Of a stretch of 64,000 nucleotides of DNA, positions 38,931 through 51,000 are shown in pieces. This DNA is from Manis javanica (lineage: Eukaryota > Chordata > Mammalia > Pholidota > Manidae). Every line of letters starts with the position of its first letter. The stretch's first letter is position 1. The stretch covers positions 107,017,647-107,081,646 of the forward strand of contig NC_133174.1 in assembly GCF_040802235.1 (NCBI RefSeq), given 5' to 3'. The position numbers and the translations under genes are program-made. Under the pieces are notes generated by a model that saw only the letters and a list, made by a program, of their open reading frames with translations, did not search any database and had not been told where the DNA came from.

Positions 38931-39807
38931 ACTGTGACTCAGAAACAAAGGTTCAGCGGAGAAGAACCTAACGCTTTTAAAAAAGTGGGCCTGGCCTCTT
39001 CCCTCTTAGCCATATGTTTGCATTGTTTTTACACTGGCAGTTTCACACAAAGAAGACAGGATGAGCAAAGCAAAGGTATGACAACTTTTTTCCCGTGAGG
39101 GATTATTCTGGAACACTGTTCAGGAGACCGTCTCCCTACTCTTGCTTTGAGCAGCATTAAACTAAAAGGTCTCCTTAAACAGCAGGAATTGGGATCTTCT
39201 CAAGGATGTGGAGGGTGGCAAAATACATCTGAAGGCCTGATAGCTTCGGAGCCAGAAAATATGCTTTCCTGGGCTGGTGGGAGGAGAGGAGAAAAGGGAG
39301 AAGAGCCCTTTCTGGCCTGGATGGAATTGCTTGTCATCTTTCTTTTCAAGTGCCTGAGTCACTTCTATTTCCCAATCTCCCCCACAAAAGCTGAGGGTAG
39401 TGAACCGAATTTGGGTCATGCTGAATGAATTTTGGTAGCCACCTTCCCGTAAATCCCCTTGAGGAGCTTCTTAGGACGTTTCCCCTAGAGTCCAGTGTGC
39501 AGCCTGACCTTCTCAGCACCAATGGAGCTGGTGTGTCTGGAAACACACTGCTCTCTGACTAAGGACTCCCCTCGTCCTATCTTGCCCTTACTTGTGGTCA
39601 CAGAGGGGCAGGGTGGGGATGAAATGGGGTGCTGGGGGAGGGATGGAGGAGAATATATGGGCCGCTGCAAACTCATCACAGGCACTTGGGAAACGTCTGT
39701 GACATGCAGGGCCTACTGACAGTGACTCGGGGTTGTCCCTCATGAAAGGAGGCCTCCTTGTCATTCTGTGTAAATGGCATTTCCTTACCCATTGCCATTC
39801 ATACCCT
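38931..39807. other. Sequence between the ERV and RHOXF1, nothing assigned
   Basis: Should include the 3' side of the RHOXF1-like gene, but I find no convincing poly(A) signal on the minus strand within a few hundred bases of the stop. Confidence 0.4.
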
Positions 39808-41050
39808 ACCTGCCCCATGTGGTACACAGAGACAGATATATTGAGAATGTACATCTTTACTGATAACACAAGTGTGGAGGGGATAAGGGTGGCATGGGCA
39901 GCATGGGTGGCCCATGGCGCCAGAAGCATCCATCTGTGCTCCAGCTCTGGAACTAGGATTCTAGGGCCCCTCCATCATTACGATGGCAGGGTGGTCTGGG
40001 TCAGCTGGTGCGTTCCTGGGCACTAGGAGCTCTGATTTCGCTTGTACTTGGCCCTCCGATTCTTAAACCACATCTATAATCAGAGGGAAAATAGGATTGG
40101 TTTAGTATATGAAACAGTTGATGCCATCATAGAAAAAACACAGCGTGCAACTTTACATCTGCCATTCGAATTTCAAACTGCATCAGGAGAAGCTATTTAA
40201 TTATTGCTAAAATAACTCCGCAAAGTTAGCACCACACCCCCTCCCTCCAGCTCACCCTCAGCTCCAGCTATGTGCCAGGCTCTGGAATAGGTATATTACT
40301 TTGTCTCTGTGCTCCCAATTTTAATATTCTAATGTTTTTTCCAGGTATTGGCTGGAAGTCTGGCTTATTAACTGGACCAATCCTTGCTGCTGATCCCAGG
40401 CCTGATTACAGGATAAAGAAAGGTCTGTATCCTGACAGTGGATCATCAGCTGTCCAGCTGCCTCTTGCCCCTTCCTCACTAGGGATAGGGTCAGCTTGTG
40501 TACGGGGGAATTTGAACACTGTAAGTAGTGGGCCCTATTTAAAGTCGTATTGAGTGGAAGAGCTCCCTATTTGAAAAGCCAATCTATCTTCAGCGGGAAG
40601 TAAATAATCAATAGGAAGGAACATGGATTTTTAGACAAGGTTTCCTTCATGGATGTCCTAGGGGTCATGAGTCCTTTGAGACCTCTCGAGAGTTAAAATG
40701 CAGTCTGCCCCTTTTTAGGGAGGCCTGGCCATATAGGGTCCTGAGGAGTGTGTGGCTTGTCTAACTGGGACCTGAGAGTTGCTGACATCTTGGACACTGC
40801 CTTGATTCTTGTAATCTGCAGCATTAAGGAAAGTCGAGACCATCTCAAGGCACACCGTGGTCACTGTTGTCAATTCTGCATGCTCCAACCTGCCCCACCC
40901 TTCAAACCTTCCTGGGCTCAGGACCAGGTCAGCCCACTCTGCTCTGGCTACAGTCCCAGGATCCTGGACCACAGCCACTGTTGTCCAGCATGGCAGGTTA
41001 TCCTAGGCGCTGCTACTCAACCAGGAGGTCCCAATCCCATCCCTTATTCT
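39808..41050. repeat. Block B at the RHOXF1 locus (parent of the copy at 6753-7876)
   Basis: Contains the last RHOXF1-like exon and about 1 kb of intron 2. Nearly identical to 6753-7876 apart from about 130 extra bases at 40581-40712. The part at 40740-41030 is also related, inverted and more diverged, to intron 3 of the RHOXF2-like gene at about 60420-60830, at the same distance from its last exon. Confidence 0.85.
40023..40073 (-). CDS. RHOXF1: RHOXF1-like exon 3 (recognition helix and stop)
   Basis: Acceptor TTTTCCCTCTGATTATAG, with TACTAAAC as a good branch-point candidate about 35 bases upstream. Encodes [16 protein letters not shown] and a TAG stop. In the next frame the sequence runs [13 protein letters not shown] and ends at a stop at 39961-39963; it resembles the human tail containing ADPDD. 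Relative to that tail, one base is missing after the recognition helix. Confidence 0.85.
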   Translation of the reverse strand: MWFKNRRAKYKRNQSS

Positions 41051-44000
41051 TAAGGCAAGAACGTGGAACAGGCATTTTAGGAACATAGGCGACAACAATG
41101 AGGCTAAGGGGTTGTAGCATGGCTCCTCCCTAAATATCCGCCAACTAATTTTGCAAACAGAGCAAAACTGTCAGTCCAACTGCACTATCTTCTCAGTGTC
41201 CTAGTTAATGGGGTTTACATTGTACTTAAATCCTTTTGGAAATTTCCAAACTGCGAATTTTATGTGACACAAAGGGCCTTTTTTCCCTGCCTGAAGCCTC
41301 ATTTCCACTCTCCTGTCTTAGTATTTGCAGTCTTTCTGCCGCATGAATACATGTTTAAGAAAGGCCAGTGTGATAGAACTCATTTTTGTGGGATCCAAAG
41401 GCACCAGTGGTCAAATCTCCATAAACATAACCAAAGCCCACAGCTGGCTGTAGCGGTCTGGGCTGATATTAGGTCTCTATCCCCAATATTGGTTTCACCA
41501 AACAGTTCTATTTGCAAAAGAAAGGAGGAAGACTTGTGTATTAATTTTCTCATGGAAATGCATGCGGCAGGGTTTGGAAATAGATGAGAACCCTGAAGTT
41601 TTTTTCCTGCTTTGTTGTTCCTCGTGGCTCCCATTGCCTTCAGAATGCCAGTGAGAGAACACTATATGAACCCGGAGCGGGGGGGGCAAGCTACTCACCA
41701 AGCATTACATTTTCCTTATCCTCTGCAATATGCCTTGCCGGCCTAAGAAACTGCTCCCAACCTCCTCCCACCCTTTCCAAGCCGAGCCAGGCCTGTGAGC
41801 CCAGCCTCTGGCATTAGGACGCCAGCACTCAATGGTGGGCTGTGTGGGGCTGCTTTTCAGGCACTCCCAGCGCCAGACCTTCAGCTCTTTGTTCATCACT
41901 GCACTCAAATGTGCACTGCAGCAAAGCTAATGAATTCAAAACTCATACCGATTTTCTTTTCTTCTTTGGGGGGAAATACCTCTTTGATAAAACTTAGGGT
42001 TCTTTTTATTTTTTTTGGCCGCCCATTTGTCCCAGATGGGCAAAAAAGTATCATTTCCTGGGGGAACGAAAAGTACTTGAAATTAACACAGCTATGAATC
42101 TACCCTGAAAGGAGGGCCATCCTTCCCTCCCCCACCAAACAGATTCCACAAAATTCACCTCTTCAAAGTAGTACCATCAAAATGGAAAAAAATAAATTCC
42201 TCAGATGTTAGAAATTCCTCAGGAGAATACTGGCACATTTAGTAGATTCATAATGTTGCATTTGTATGGTGTCTGTAAAGACCTATTTTGACTATATGTA
42301 ATTCTTTTCCTAACCTGTTTCTCCCTTGTTGGGTCAAATTAATATTAATTCAACATTCTTCTTGCTTGCTTCATTCTTTAGACAAATTTTCAAAGCTTAC
42401 AAAACTTTCTTCCCATTCTCACCATAATGTGGCTATTCTAGCAATGTCTTCGGGTTGATACATCAAAGTATTAAAGAAAATTAAAATTTAGAGCTGCCGC
42501 TCTACGCCGCCTTACCAAACACTTAAAAACACCAGCGGGAGAATCAAGCAACCGGACTTTTAAGCTATCTTCCTCTGTCTCAGCTTAATTAAAAGTTACT
42601 CCTTCACTCCCCCATTTATAAACACACTCATTTTTCTAACAGCTTATGTCTGGTTTTAAGTGATTTAGCACAACTGAACCCTCTCATAACCTGCTCTGTG
42701 CATTAATTTGAGTACTTCCAAATTTAGGATGAGTCCCACTCTACACAGAAGTGTTCCCCCTACAGGATACCACTGTTAGAATGAGTTGAACGTTATTGAA
42801 CATACACATATATATGTATATAGGTATTATATATTCTATATGTATATATAGATCTACATATCTATATGTTTGTAAAATATATGTATTTAGATTTGTACAC
42901 AGAATAGAAGCAGTTCCTTTTTTTCCCTTTTTCTTTAAGAAATCATGTTCTCACTTGTCATGGGAAATATTCATAAGCTGGAGTTTAAATATCCCATTTT
43001 CCACCTGCAAAGATCCCTAAGGTTAAAAGTTCTTTGCCAGTGGAAAAACAACAAAAACACGAATGTGAGAATGCCTAGAATAAAAGCATCCAATCCTCAA
43101 AGCAGGCTTCAGAGCGGCTGCCCTGCCATTCAGTTGTACTCACCTGCACTCTAGCTTCAGTCTCACCTATGGATCTTGCAAGTAGGCTTCTGAAGAGAGA
43201 AAACCACAAATGTCTTAGTATTCGCAGTTGTGGATAACATTAAATATGTACATTTTATGCTTGTTTTAAATTTGTAGTCTCCCCGCAAGACCGCCCAAGT
43301 AAACTTTTCTGTCATTTACGGCCCCAGGCTTCCTTTTTAGATGGCTTCCCCTCAAAATTTAAGGTGGCACTGACAACTCAGTATCCAAGAAAAATAATTT
43401 TAATGTACCTTTTAAAAAAATTAATGCAAAGAGTCTAATGAACAAATTATCAAAACTTTTAATAAAAGAACAATCCATCAACTGGGGTTGCATGACAGTA
43501 CCTCACTCTCCTTCCCTGATTCCACTAAAATTTTATTTACTAAAAAGGGCCACTAGCACAGGTGGCAAAAGCAAGAAATACATATATGGGACTACATCAA
43601 AATTTAAAACTTCTGTGCATCAAAGGACACGAACGGAGTGAAAAGACAACCCATGGAATGGGAGAAAATATTTTCAAATCATGTATCTGATAAGGAGTTA
43701 CTATACAGAATATATTAAGAATTCTTACAACTCGACAGTAAAGAAACACCCAGATTAACAAAGGGGCAAAGGGCCCAAACTGACACTTCTTCAAAGATGA
43801 CACACAAATGGCTACCATGTACGTGAAAAGATGCTCAACATCAATGTTCATTAAGGAAATGCAAATAAAAACCACACTGATTTCCTCCTCATCCCATTAA
43901 GATAGCTACTACCAAAACACCAGAACACCAAGTGTTGATAAGGATGTGAAGAAATTGGAAGTCTTGGGAATGTAAAATGATGCAGCTGCTAAGGAAAAAA

Positions 44001-47000
44001 CAAAATTTAGAAATGGGATTAGCCTATGATCAGCAATATTCCACTTCTGCATATGTACCCAAAATAATTGAAAATGGTCTTGGAAAGATATTTGTACTAC
44101 CCAGAATAGCCAAAACGCAGAAGCAACCCAAGTGCCCAGTAATAAATGGACAGGTAAAGAAAAGATGGTATTTACACACAATGGAATATTATTAGCCCTA
44201 AAAGGAAGGACTTCTGGGACACGCTATGACATGAATGAACCCTGAGGATATGATGCTAAGTGAAAAAAGCCAGTCTCACAAAGAAAAAACTATGATTCCA
44301 CTTCCATGAGGTACTCAGAGTAGTTAAATTCATGGGAACAGATAGTAACAAAATGGTTGCCCAGGCTGAGGGGGCTGGGGGAACAGTGAGTTGCTCACAC
44401 TGTACTCACTTCTCAGGTTTCAAGATGAAGAGTCCTGGAGATCAGTTACACAACAATGTGTGTACATAACACTACTGGACTGTATGTTTAAAAATGGTGA
44501 AGACACTAAATTTTATGTGTATTTTGCCACAATAAAACATCAGGAGAAAAGGAACAAGACAAGGATGCCCACTCTACCCGCTTTTATTCAACACAGTACT
44601 GTAGTTTGTAGCCACGGAAATCAGACAACACAAAGAAATAAAAGGCATCCAGATTGGGAGGGAAAAAGTCAAACTGCCACCCTTTGCAGATGACGTGATA
44701 CTGTACGTAAAAAACCTGAAAGAATCCACTCCAAAAGTACAACTACTATCTGAATTCAGCAAAGTTGCAGAATACAAAATTAATACACACAAATCTGTCA
44801 CATTCCTATACACTAACGACAAACTAGCAGAAAGAGCAATCAGGAAAACAGTTCCATTCACAGTTGCATCAAAAAGAATAAAATACCCAGGAATAAACCT
44901 AACCAAGGAGGTGAAAGACCTATACCCTGAAAGCTACAAGACACTTTTGAGAGAAACTAAAGAGGACACTAATAAATGGAAATTCATCCCATGCTCTTGG
45001 GTACCAAGAATTAGTATTGTCAAAGTGGTCAGCCTGCCTAAAGCAATCTACAGATTCACTGCAATCCCTTTCAAAATACCAAAAGCATTCTTCAACAAAC
45101 TGGAACAAATAGTTCTGAAATTCATATGGAATCACAAAAGACCCCTAATAGCCAAAGCAATCCTGAGGAGGAGGAATATAGCAGAGGGGATCTCGCTTCC
45201 AAAATCCAAGCTCTACTACAAAGCCACAGTAATCAAGACAATTTGGTACTGGCACTAGAACAGACCCATAGACCAATGGAACAGAATAGAGTCCAGATAT
45301 TAACACAAGCACATATGGTCAATTAGTATATGATAAAGGAGCCATGGATATACAATGGGGAAAAGACAGCCTCTTCAACAACTTGTGTTGGCAAAACTGG
45401 ACAGCTACATGTAAGAGAATGAAACTGGATTACTGTCTAACTCCAGACACAAAAGTAAACTCAAAATGGATGAAAGACCTGAATGTAAGTCACGGAACCA
45501 TAAAACTCTTAGGAGAAAACATAGGCAAAAATCTCTTGAATACCAACATGAGCATATCTCTCCAGGCAAGGGAAACAAAAGCAAAAACGAACAAGTGGGA
45601 CTATATCAAACTAAAAGGCTTCTTCTGTACAGCAAAGGACACCATCAGTAGAACAAAAAGGCATCCTAGAGTATGGGAGAACATATTCATAAATGACATA
45701 TCTGATAAGGGGTTGACATCCAAAATATATAAAGAGCTCATGTGCCTAAACAACGAAAAACCAAATAATCCGGTTAAAAAATGGGCAGAGGATCTGAAGA
45801 GACACTTCTCCAAAGAAGAAATTCAGATGGCCAACAGGCACATGAAAAGACGCTCCACATTGCTAACCATCAGAGAAATGCAAATTAAAACCACAGTGAG
45901 ATATCTCCTTACACCAGTTAGGATGGCCAACATCCAAAAGACAAGCAACAAAAAATGCTGGCAAGGATGTGGAGAAAGGGGAACCCTCCTACACTGCTGG
46001 TGGGAATGTAAATTAGTTCAACCATTGTGGAAAGCAGTATGGAGGTTCCTCGAAAAACTAACAATAGAAATGCCAATCGACCCAGGAATTCCACTCCTAG
46101 GAATTTACCCTAAGAATGCGGGATCCCAGATTCAAAAAGACACGCACCCCTATGTTTGTTGCAGCGCTGTTTACAAGAGCCAAGAAATGGAAGCAACCTA
46201 AGTGTCCATCAGTAGATGAATGGATAAAGAAGATAAACAATGGAATGCTATTCAGCCATAAGAAAACAAATCCTACCATTTCCAACAACGTGGATGGACC
46301 TAGAGGGTATGGATCTGATGGACCTCAGTGAAATAAGCCAGGCAGAGAAAGACAAGTACCAAATGATTTCACTCATCTGTGGAGTATAACAACAAAGCAA
46401 AAACTGAAGGAACAAAACAGCAGCAGACTCACAGAACCCAAGAATGGACTAACAGTTACCAAAGGGAAAGGGACTGGGGAGGATGGGTGGGAAGGAAGGG
46501 ATAAGCGGATTAAGGGGCATTATGATTAGCACACATAATGTGGGGGTGGGGCACGGGGAAGGCGGTATCGCACACAGAAGACAGGTAGTGACTCTGGCAT
46601 CGTACTATGCTGATGGGCAGTGACTGCAATGGGGTATGTGGTGGGGACTTGATAATGGGGGCAATCTGGTAACCACAGTGTTGCTCATGTGATTGTATAT
46701 TAATGACACCATAACAAAAAAATTAGGAAAAAAGTCTTATAAACCATAAGAATGGGGAAACGACTCGAATAAGCATTGTAAAAGATGCTCAACATCGCCA
46801 ATCAACAGCAAAATGCAAATCAGAACCACAGTGAGGTACCACTTCACATGCATTGAGATGACTAATATCAAAAAAACAAAATAACAGGTGTCGAAAACTA
46901 AGGAGAATCAGAATCGTTGTGTACTGCTAGTGGGAATGTAAAACAGTGCAGCCATTATGGAAGACAGTAGAGCAGTTGTTAAAGTAAATTAAAAAGAGAA

Positions 47001-48206
47001 TTACCACACAATCCAACAATTCCACCTTTGGGTTTATACCTGAAATAATCGAAAACTGACTCCAACTGATACTTACACACCCAAGTTCACAGCAGCATTA
47101 TGCACAGCAGCCAAAAGGCAGAAGCAACCCAAGTGCCCATTAATAAAGGGACAGGTAAAGAAAATATGGCATTTACACACAACAGAATATTAGCCCTAAA
47201 AAGGAAGAGACTTCTGAGACATGCTACAACATGAATGAAGCCTCAGGATATTACACTAAGAGGAAAACTCCAGTCACAAAAAGAAAAACTGATTCCACTT
47301 ACATGAGGCACTCAGTCAAATTAATGGCAATAGAGAGTACAAAACGGGTGCCAGGGCTGAGCTGGGTGGGGGAACAGTGAGTTTCTCACTGCGTATAGAC
47401 TTCTTAGTTTTCAAGAGGAAGAGTCCTGGAGAGTGGTTATATAACAATACGAATGTACATAACACTACTGGACTGTAGGCTTAAAAATGGCAGAGATACT
47501 AAATTTTGCCTTTACGTATATTTTACAATAAAAAAAAAACACACCAGTTTCCAGACTTGATTCACATAACTACTGTGTGAAAATATTTCTGTTGCTGCAC
47601 AGAAGGCATTCTCATCCCCCAACCTTGGGGCACAGGTGGCTTTTTTGGCTTAGGAAGGGAGAGAGGAGGCTGGGGGAGAGACAAAGGTGCTTGGAAATGA
47701 ACCTAAACCCCCTGAAGAACAGAGTGCTCCCTGGAGCAAGCCACTTACCTTGTGAGCCCGTCCAGGTACCGAGTTTGCTCAAAAATGCTTTCCATCACCC
47801 GCAGCTGCTCCGGCATGAAATGAATGCGCCGGGCGCGTCGCTTCCCACGGTGGGGCAGCGCAGCCTCGGCAGCCGCCGCCGCACAAGCCGGGTCTTCAGG
47901 CTGTTGATTCTTCTGGCCGCCCCCACTACCCTCGTGGTTCCCGTCGACCTCGTGGCTCCCGTCGCCCTCATGGTTCCCGTCACCTTCACGGTTCTTGTCT
48001 TCACACCTGATGTCGCCTTCTTCACTGTTGGAATCGCCCGTGAGGTCTGGAGTTCCTTCGCCAGGGTGGCCGCCTCCTTTCTCGTCTGATGCTGCACCCT
48101 GCACGAATCCAGATCTTATTCCGGTTTCGTATGTTCCCAGGCAGAAGTAGCCCAGGTTATAGTAGATGCCCAGGTCATGGTAATTGCCCCTGGGCTGACG
48201 CTCCAT
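40023..48206 (-). CDS. RHOXF1: RHOXF1-like homeobox transcription factor (three coding exons)
   Basis: Predicted PEPP/RHOX homeodomain transcription factor, nuclear; its relatives act in germ cells and placenta. Exons on the minus strand are 48206-47749, 43189-43144 and 40073-40023, joining to 555 bases, 184 residues plus stop. That equals the human RHOXF1 length as I remember it. The start at 48206 has a strong context (GCCATGG); an upstream in-frame GTG is not used. Residues 1-110 are Gly/Asp/Glu/His-rich with NHEGDG-type repeats, then an Ala run. The homeodomain begins near residue 116. It keeps Phe8, Phe20, Trp48, Phe49, Asn51 and Arg53, with Lys50. Introns split codon 31 and follow residue 46, as in the family. 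The tail stops soon after the homeodomain; an alternative frame carries a RHOXF1-like ADPD tail, suggesting an old one-base loss. Sites are good at every junction. Confidence 0.85.
41051..43143. other. RHOXF1-like intron 2, remainder
   Basis: No additional exon seen. 42795-42895 is an AT-rich microsatellite-like tract. 42930-43030 is the ancient intron segment shared with the RHOXF2-like pseudogene (53835-53930) and gene (57620-57730). Confidence 0.6.
43144..43189 (-). CDS. RHOXF1: RHOXF1-like exon 2 (homeodomain residues 31-46)
   Basis: A 46-base exon with acceptor TCTCTTCAG and donor CAG|GTGAGTAC, too short to appear as a reading frame. It completes Arg31 and encodes [15 protein letters not shown]. 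The size is identical to the middle homeobox exons at 53730-53775 and 57457-57502. The intron just downstream (about 42950-43030) is recognisably related to the introns after those exons. Confidence 0.88.
43297..43517. repeat. Block A at the RHOXF1 locus (parent of the copy at 6530-6751)
   Basis: Lies in intron 1 about 110 bases from exon 2. Nearly identical to 6530-6751. L1 sequence starts directly at 43518. Confidence 0.85.
43518..44545 (+). mobile_element. Old L1 3' end
   Basis: ORF2 C-terminal text, broken (ACTACATCAAAATTTAAAAC; AAGATGGTATTTACACACAA), ending in an AATAAA-containing 3' end near 44530. Lies in RHOXF1-like intron 1, antisense to the gene. Confidence 0.8.
44546..46722 (+). 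mobile_element. L1, 5'-truncated, sense to plus strand
   Basis: Begins in the reverse transcriptase domain (AGGATGCCCACTCTACC); the frames at 44695-45258 and 45344-46201 are broken ORF2, and the 3' UTR ends near the A-rich 46722. Same subfamily as 7877-11745. The FADD motif lies at the extreme 5' end as FADDVILY. Confidence 0.88.
46723..47540 (+). mobile_element. Old L1 3' end, second copy
   Basis: Same type as 43518-44545, with shared text such as TAAATGGACAGGTAAAGAAA-like and GAGTCCTGGAGA. Ends with ACAATAAAAAAAAAAC at about 47540. The younger L1 therefore sits between two old L1 ends. Confidence 0.8.
47749..48206 (-). CDS. RHOXF1: RHOXF1-like exon 1 (N terminus and homeodomain residues 1-31)
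   Basis: Starts at the Kozak-strong ATG and ends at the donor AAG|GTAAGT (intron bases 47748-47743). The first residues contain YFCLGTYE, then [12 protein letters not shown] and [12 protein letters not shown], which align with the start of human RHOXF1. An 18-base minisatellite near 47935-48000 encodes the GDGNHE-like repeats. The exon ends with homeodomain text [19 protein letters not shown] and leaves two bases of codon 31. Confidence 0.88.
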
Positions 48207-48355
48207 GGCTGGAGCAAGGCAAAAGCCGTGCGCTTCCACAGACTGCTGGCCTGGAACAGAGCGGCAGGCACAGACGTTTTTTCTGGCGCCAGCTACTGGT
48301 TCTAACTGGTTTGGGGCTGGTTCTAGGCCTGCTCACGCCCCTTCAGACGACTGCT

Positions 48356-48410
48356 ATTGGCTGTCTCTTTCCCGCCAGTTGTAGTGAGTGGGACTTGCTT
48401 CGGCGCGAAA
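48356..48410 (-). promoter_or_regulatory. RHOXF1-like proximal promoter: CCAAT box and E2F-type sites
   Basis: Upstream of the start: CCAAT on the minus strand (48360-48356), TTTCCCGCC at 48368-48376, and the near-palindrome TTCGGCGCGAAA at 48399-48410. All lie 150-205 bases before the ATG, in a CpG-containing segment without a TATA box. E2F6-type sites are known to silence germline genes in somatic cells; application here is inference. Confidence 0.5.
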
Positions 48411-50015
48411 GCGGCTGGGGCGTGGCCACAAGGGGGTGCTATGAGAAGGACGTGTGGTGGGGGGATGGGCGTGTGCAGAGTCAGGGCTCTACAGCTCAGC
48501 TTACTAAGGAGTCAGGAGGCGTGTCTGTTGTGCGAGATTATGCAAGCTGATTTTGGGGAGGGGTCGGGAGTGGGGAGAGATGGAAGGCATGAGACCTCAC
48601 ACCAACTATGGGGAGCCCTTGTGAAAAGTTAGGAGACCGTCTTACGGTCCAACCCTCCACATTTGGCATCCTGCATATGCTACGAGTTAATAAGCTGAAA
48701 TGATTAATTAGGGGGCTGTTTCCTCCTGATTTTCTGCACGTGCACTCAAGGCAGAGCCCACCGTGTTCCCCGGGGTGTCGGCATGGGATCTTGAGGCTGG
48801 GTCTGCAGAGCATTCTGGGTCGGACGTGCTCTGCAAGAAACCCAAAGCGTCCCTCAAAGTTCAAGTTCTCCAAAGCTTTAGTAATGAATCTGCATCAGAG
48901 TGCGGGTGCAGATCCCAGCCCCGTGCTTAGTGCATCCAAGAACGCTTGCTTGCACTGCACAGTGGATTCCATAGTGGAGTACACGATCTGAATTCCCTTG
49001 GGGAGTATGCTTCCTCCGCTGCACTGCACTCCAGCATCTTGCTATGCTCCCCACCCAGGCTCGGGTGTTCCCTGTGCTGGGTGGGCTCCTGTTGGGAACC
49101 CGGGTGAGTGTCCTCCACCTTTCTGCCTGCTCCTCCTCCTCCTCCTCCTCCTCCCTTTCCTCCCTTTTCCTGGAAATAACATCCTGACCTCTTGCTCAGG
49201 AAAAAATAACATTTTATTTATAGTCAAATAAAAAAGATCCGGGCCAGGTTGAGGGCTCCGTGGTTCTCCCTTCAAGACGTGTTTTGTAGATGCTCCAGCG
49301 GTGTCCATATCCCAAGTATTTAAAGTGGCTTCTAATAGTGGGCCCTAGGCTTGGAATTTTATGTCCTTTACCCTGTTTTTACCGTGGCAGCCACCAGTGT
49401 CTTCAGCATCATTTTATGAAAGAAACCATTTTTGCGGGTCCTTGGAAGTATCATGGAGCTGAGGCACCTCACCCCCTGTGCCTAATGGGTAAGTGCCTCC
49501 CATTTCATATTTCTGGAGGACACCTAAAATTCAGCTAGAATGTGGTGACTGACTAATTCACTTTTAAAAAGATGTCCAGGGATGGCAATCCCACAACCTC
49601 TCTCTGACTTCAACCAAATTGTTTCCTTTGCAGGCTGGCACTTGGGGATTAGCAGGCCTCCCCTTCTCTTGGCTAGATTATGGATGATGGATTTTCAACC
49701 TTGAATCAGTTATTGCACGAGAGATCCAACGGGTTTTCCTCATGGTTTGCAATAGACTAGCTAGGAAATATGTGACAGCACAGGGGGTGTGTCCTTCCAC
49801 AGATTTCCACAGTGGGCTCCACTGTTATCTAAGCTCCAGTCCCTCTCCTCTAGGTGAGTGTTGCCCTACCTCCATACCAGCTATTCCAGTATTTACTTCA
49901 ACTTTTTAAGTTAGATGTAGTTTAATTTTTATTTTAAAATAAAGGTGGTGTTCTATTCCAAGCGAAAGTAGCTAGGAATCATGGTCTGATGTGACAGATC
50001 TAATTGGGAGATCAA
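48411..50015. other. Upstream flank of RHOXF1-like gene, no gene
   Basis: Holds a (TCC)n run at 49131-49155 and otherwise unassigned sequence. Frames of up to 111 codons have no support. Confidence 0.5.
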
Positions 50016-50190
50016 GGGCTCTGGAGCCAGACTGCTGGCTTCCAAATGCGGGCTTTGTTTGCCACTTGCTCTCTGGCTACTCTGATGAGCTGCTTATTCT
50101 CACTTTGCCTTGGTTTAGTTATCTTTAAAATGGGGATAACAGTTTTAACTAGTAGTTGTAATGGGGTGTTAGGAGGATGAATTGCGTTGA
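50016..50190 (+). repeat. MIR element
   Basis: CTCTGGAGCCAGACTGCTGG, CTTTGCCTTGGTTTAGTTAT and AAAATGGGGATAACAG: a well-preserved MIR. Confidence 0.9.
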
Positions 50191-50844
50191 TAACCATAAA
50201 AATTCCCAAATGACCATTACACTGAGCAGCCTCACATTTCCTACTTCAGTCACTTTCATATTTTTTATTCACAAGGGTCCAAGAGAGGAGAGACTGCTAT
50301 CCTCTGGCAGTGTTCAGTGAAGATAGGGACATTTTCGTGTGAAAATGACACTTGTGTCATGTCTTTTTTTTTTTTTTTTAACCAGTGTGCTTCCGCCAAT
50401 AAGCCTATGTTGGCTTCTTCATGTATAAGCTCTGTGCCAGGAAGAGTATCAGAAGAGTGCTTATGTCAATCAACAGTTCTTTTTCTAGAGCCTTATATAT
50501 TTTATCCCTAGGAGCCAGAAAATAGTAATGAAATAATAGTTTCCATGTTTTACATGCCTATTCTGGGTCCAACAGGAGGACAAGCACTATATGACTCATA
50601 ATTTGCAGGCATGACAGAGTCTAATTCACATTTTACCCATCACATCACTCTGGCTCCCAAGTGGAGAAGGGTCATAGGCAGGAAAGGTGAAAACATGGAG
50701 ACAGGAGGCTAATGCGATGCCCCACTTTAAGATGATAGTGGTTAGATTTAAGGCATGTGGGAAAAGTGAAAGGTTTGGGGATGTGTTTTTGAGATGCAGT
50801 TAAGATATACTAATGAGCTGGATGTTTGGAGTTGCAGAAAGAAG

Positions 50845-51000
50845 CTACATGCATTAATTCATTGAACCCTCACGAAAACTCTCTATGATGTAGGCACTGT
50901 CATTATCGCCGTTTTTCAGGTAAGGAAGCTGAGAGTCAGACAGGCTCATCATGTACTGGCCCAGGACACACAGTGAGCCAGGCTTTGGACCTGTGCTCCT
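50845..51000 (+). repeat. MIR-type element (MIR3-like)
   Basis: TTCATTGAACCCTCACGAAA, GGTAAGGAAGCTGAGAGTCA and GTGAGCCAGGCTTTGG are typical of MIR3/MIRb. 51001-51690 has nothing else that I recognise. Confidence 0.8.

Noticed and set aside
45344-46201. 285-codon frame as a host gene
   Set aside because: It is L1 ORF2 C-terminal text, truncated.
48207-48239. Longer RHOXF1-like start
   Set aside because: The upstream codon is GTG, not ATG; the ATG at 48206 has a strong Kozak context and gives the family length.
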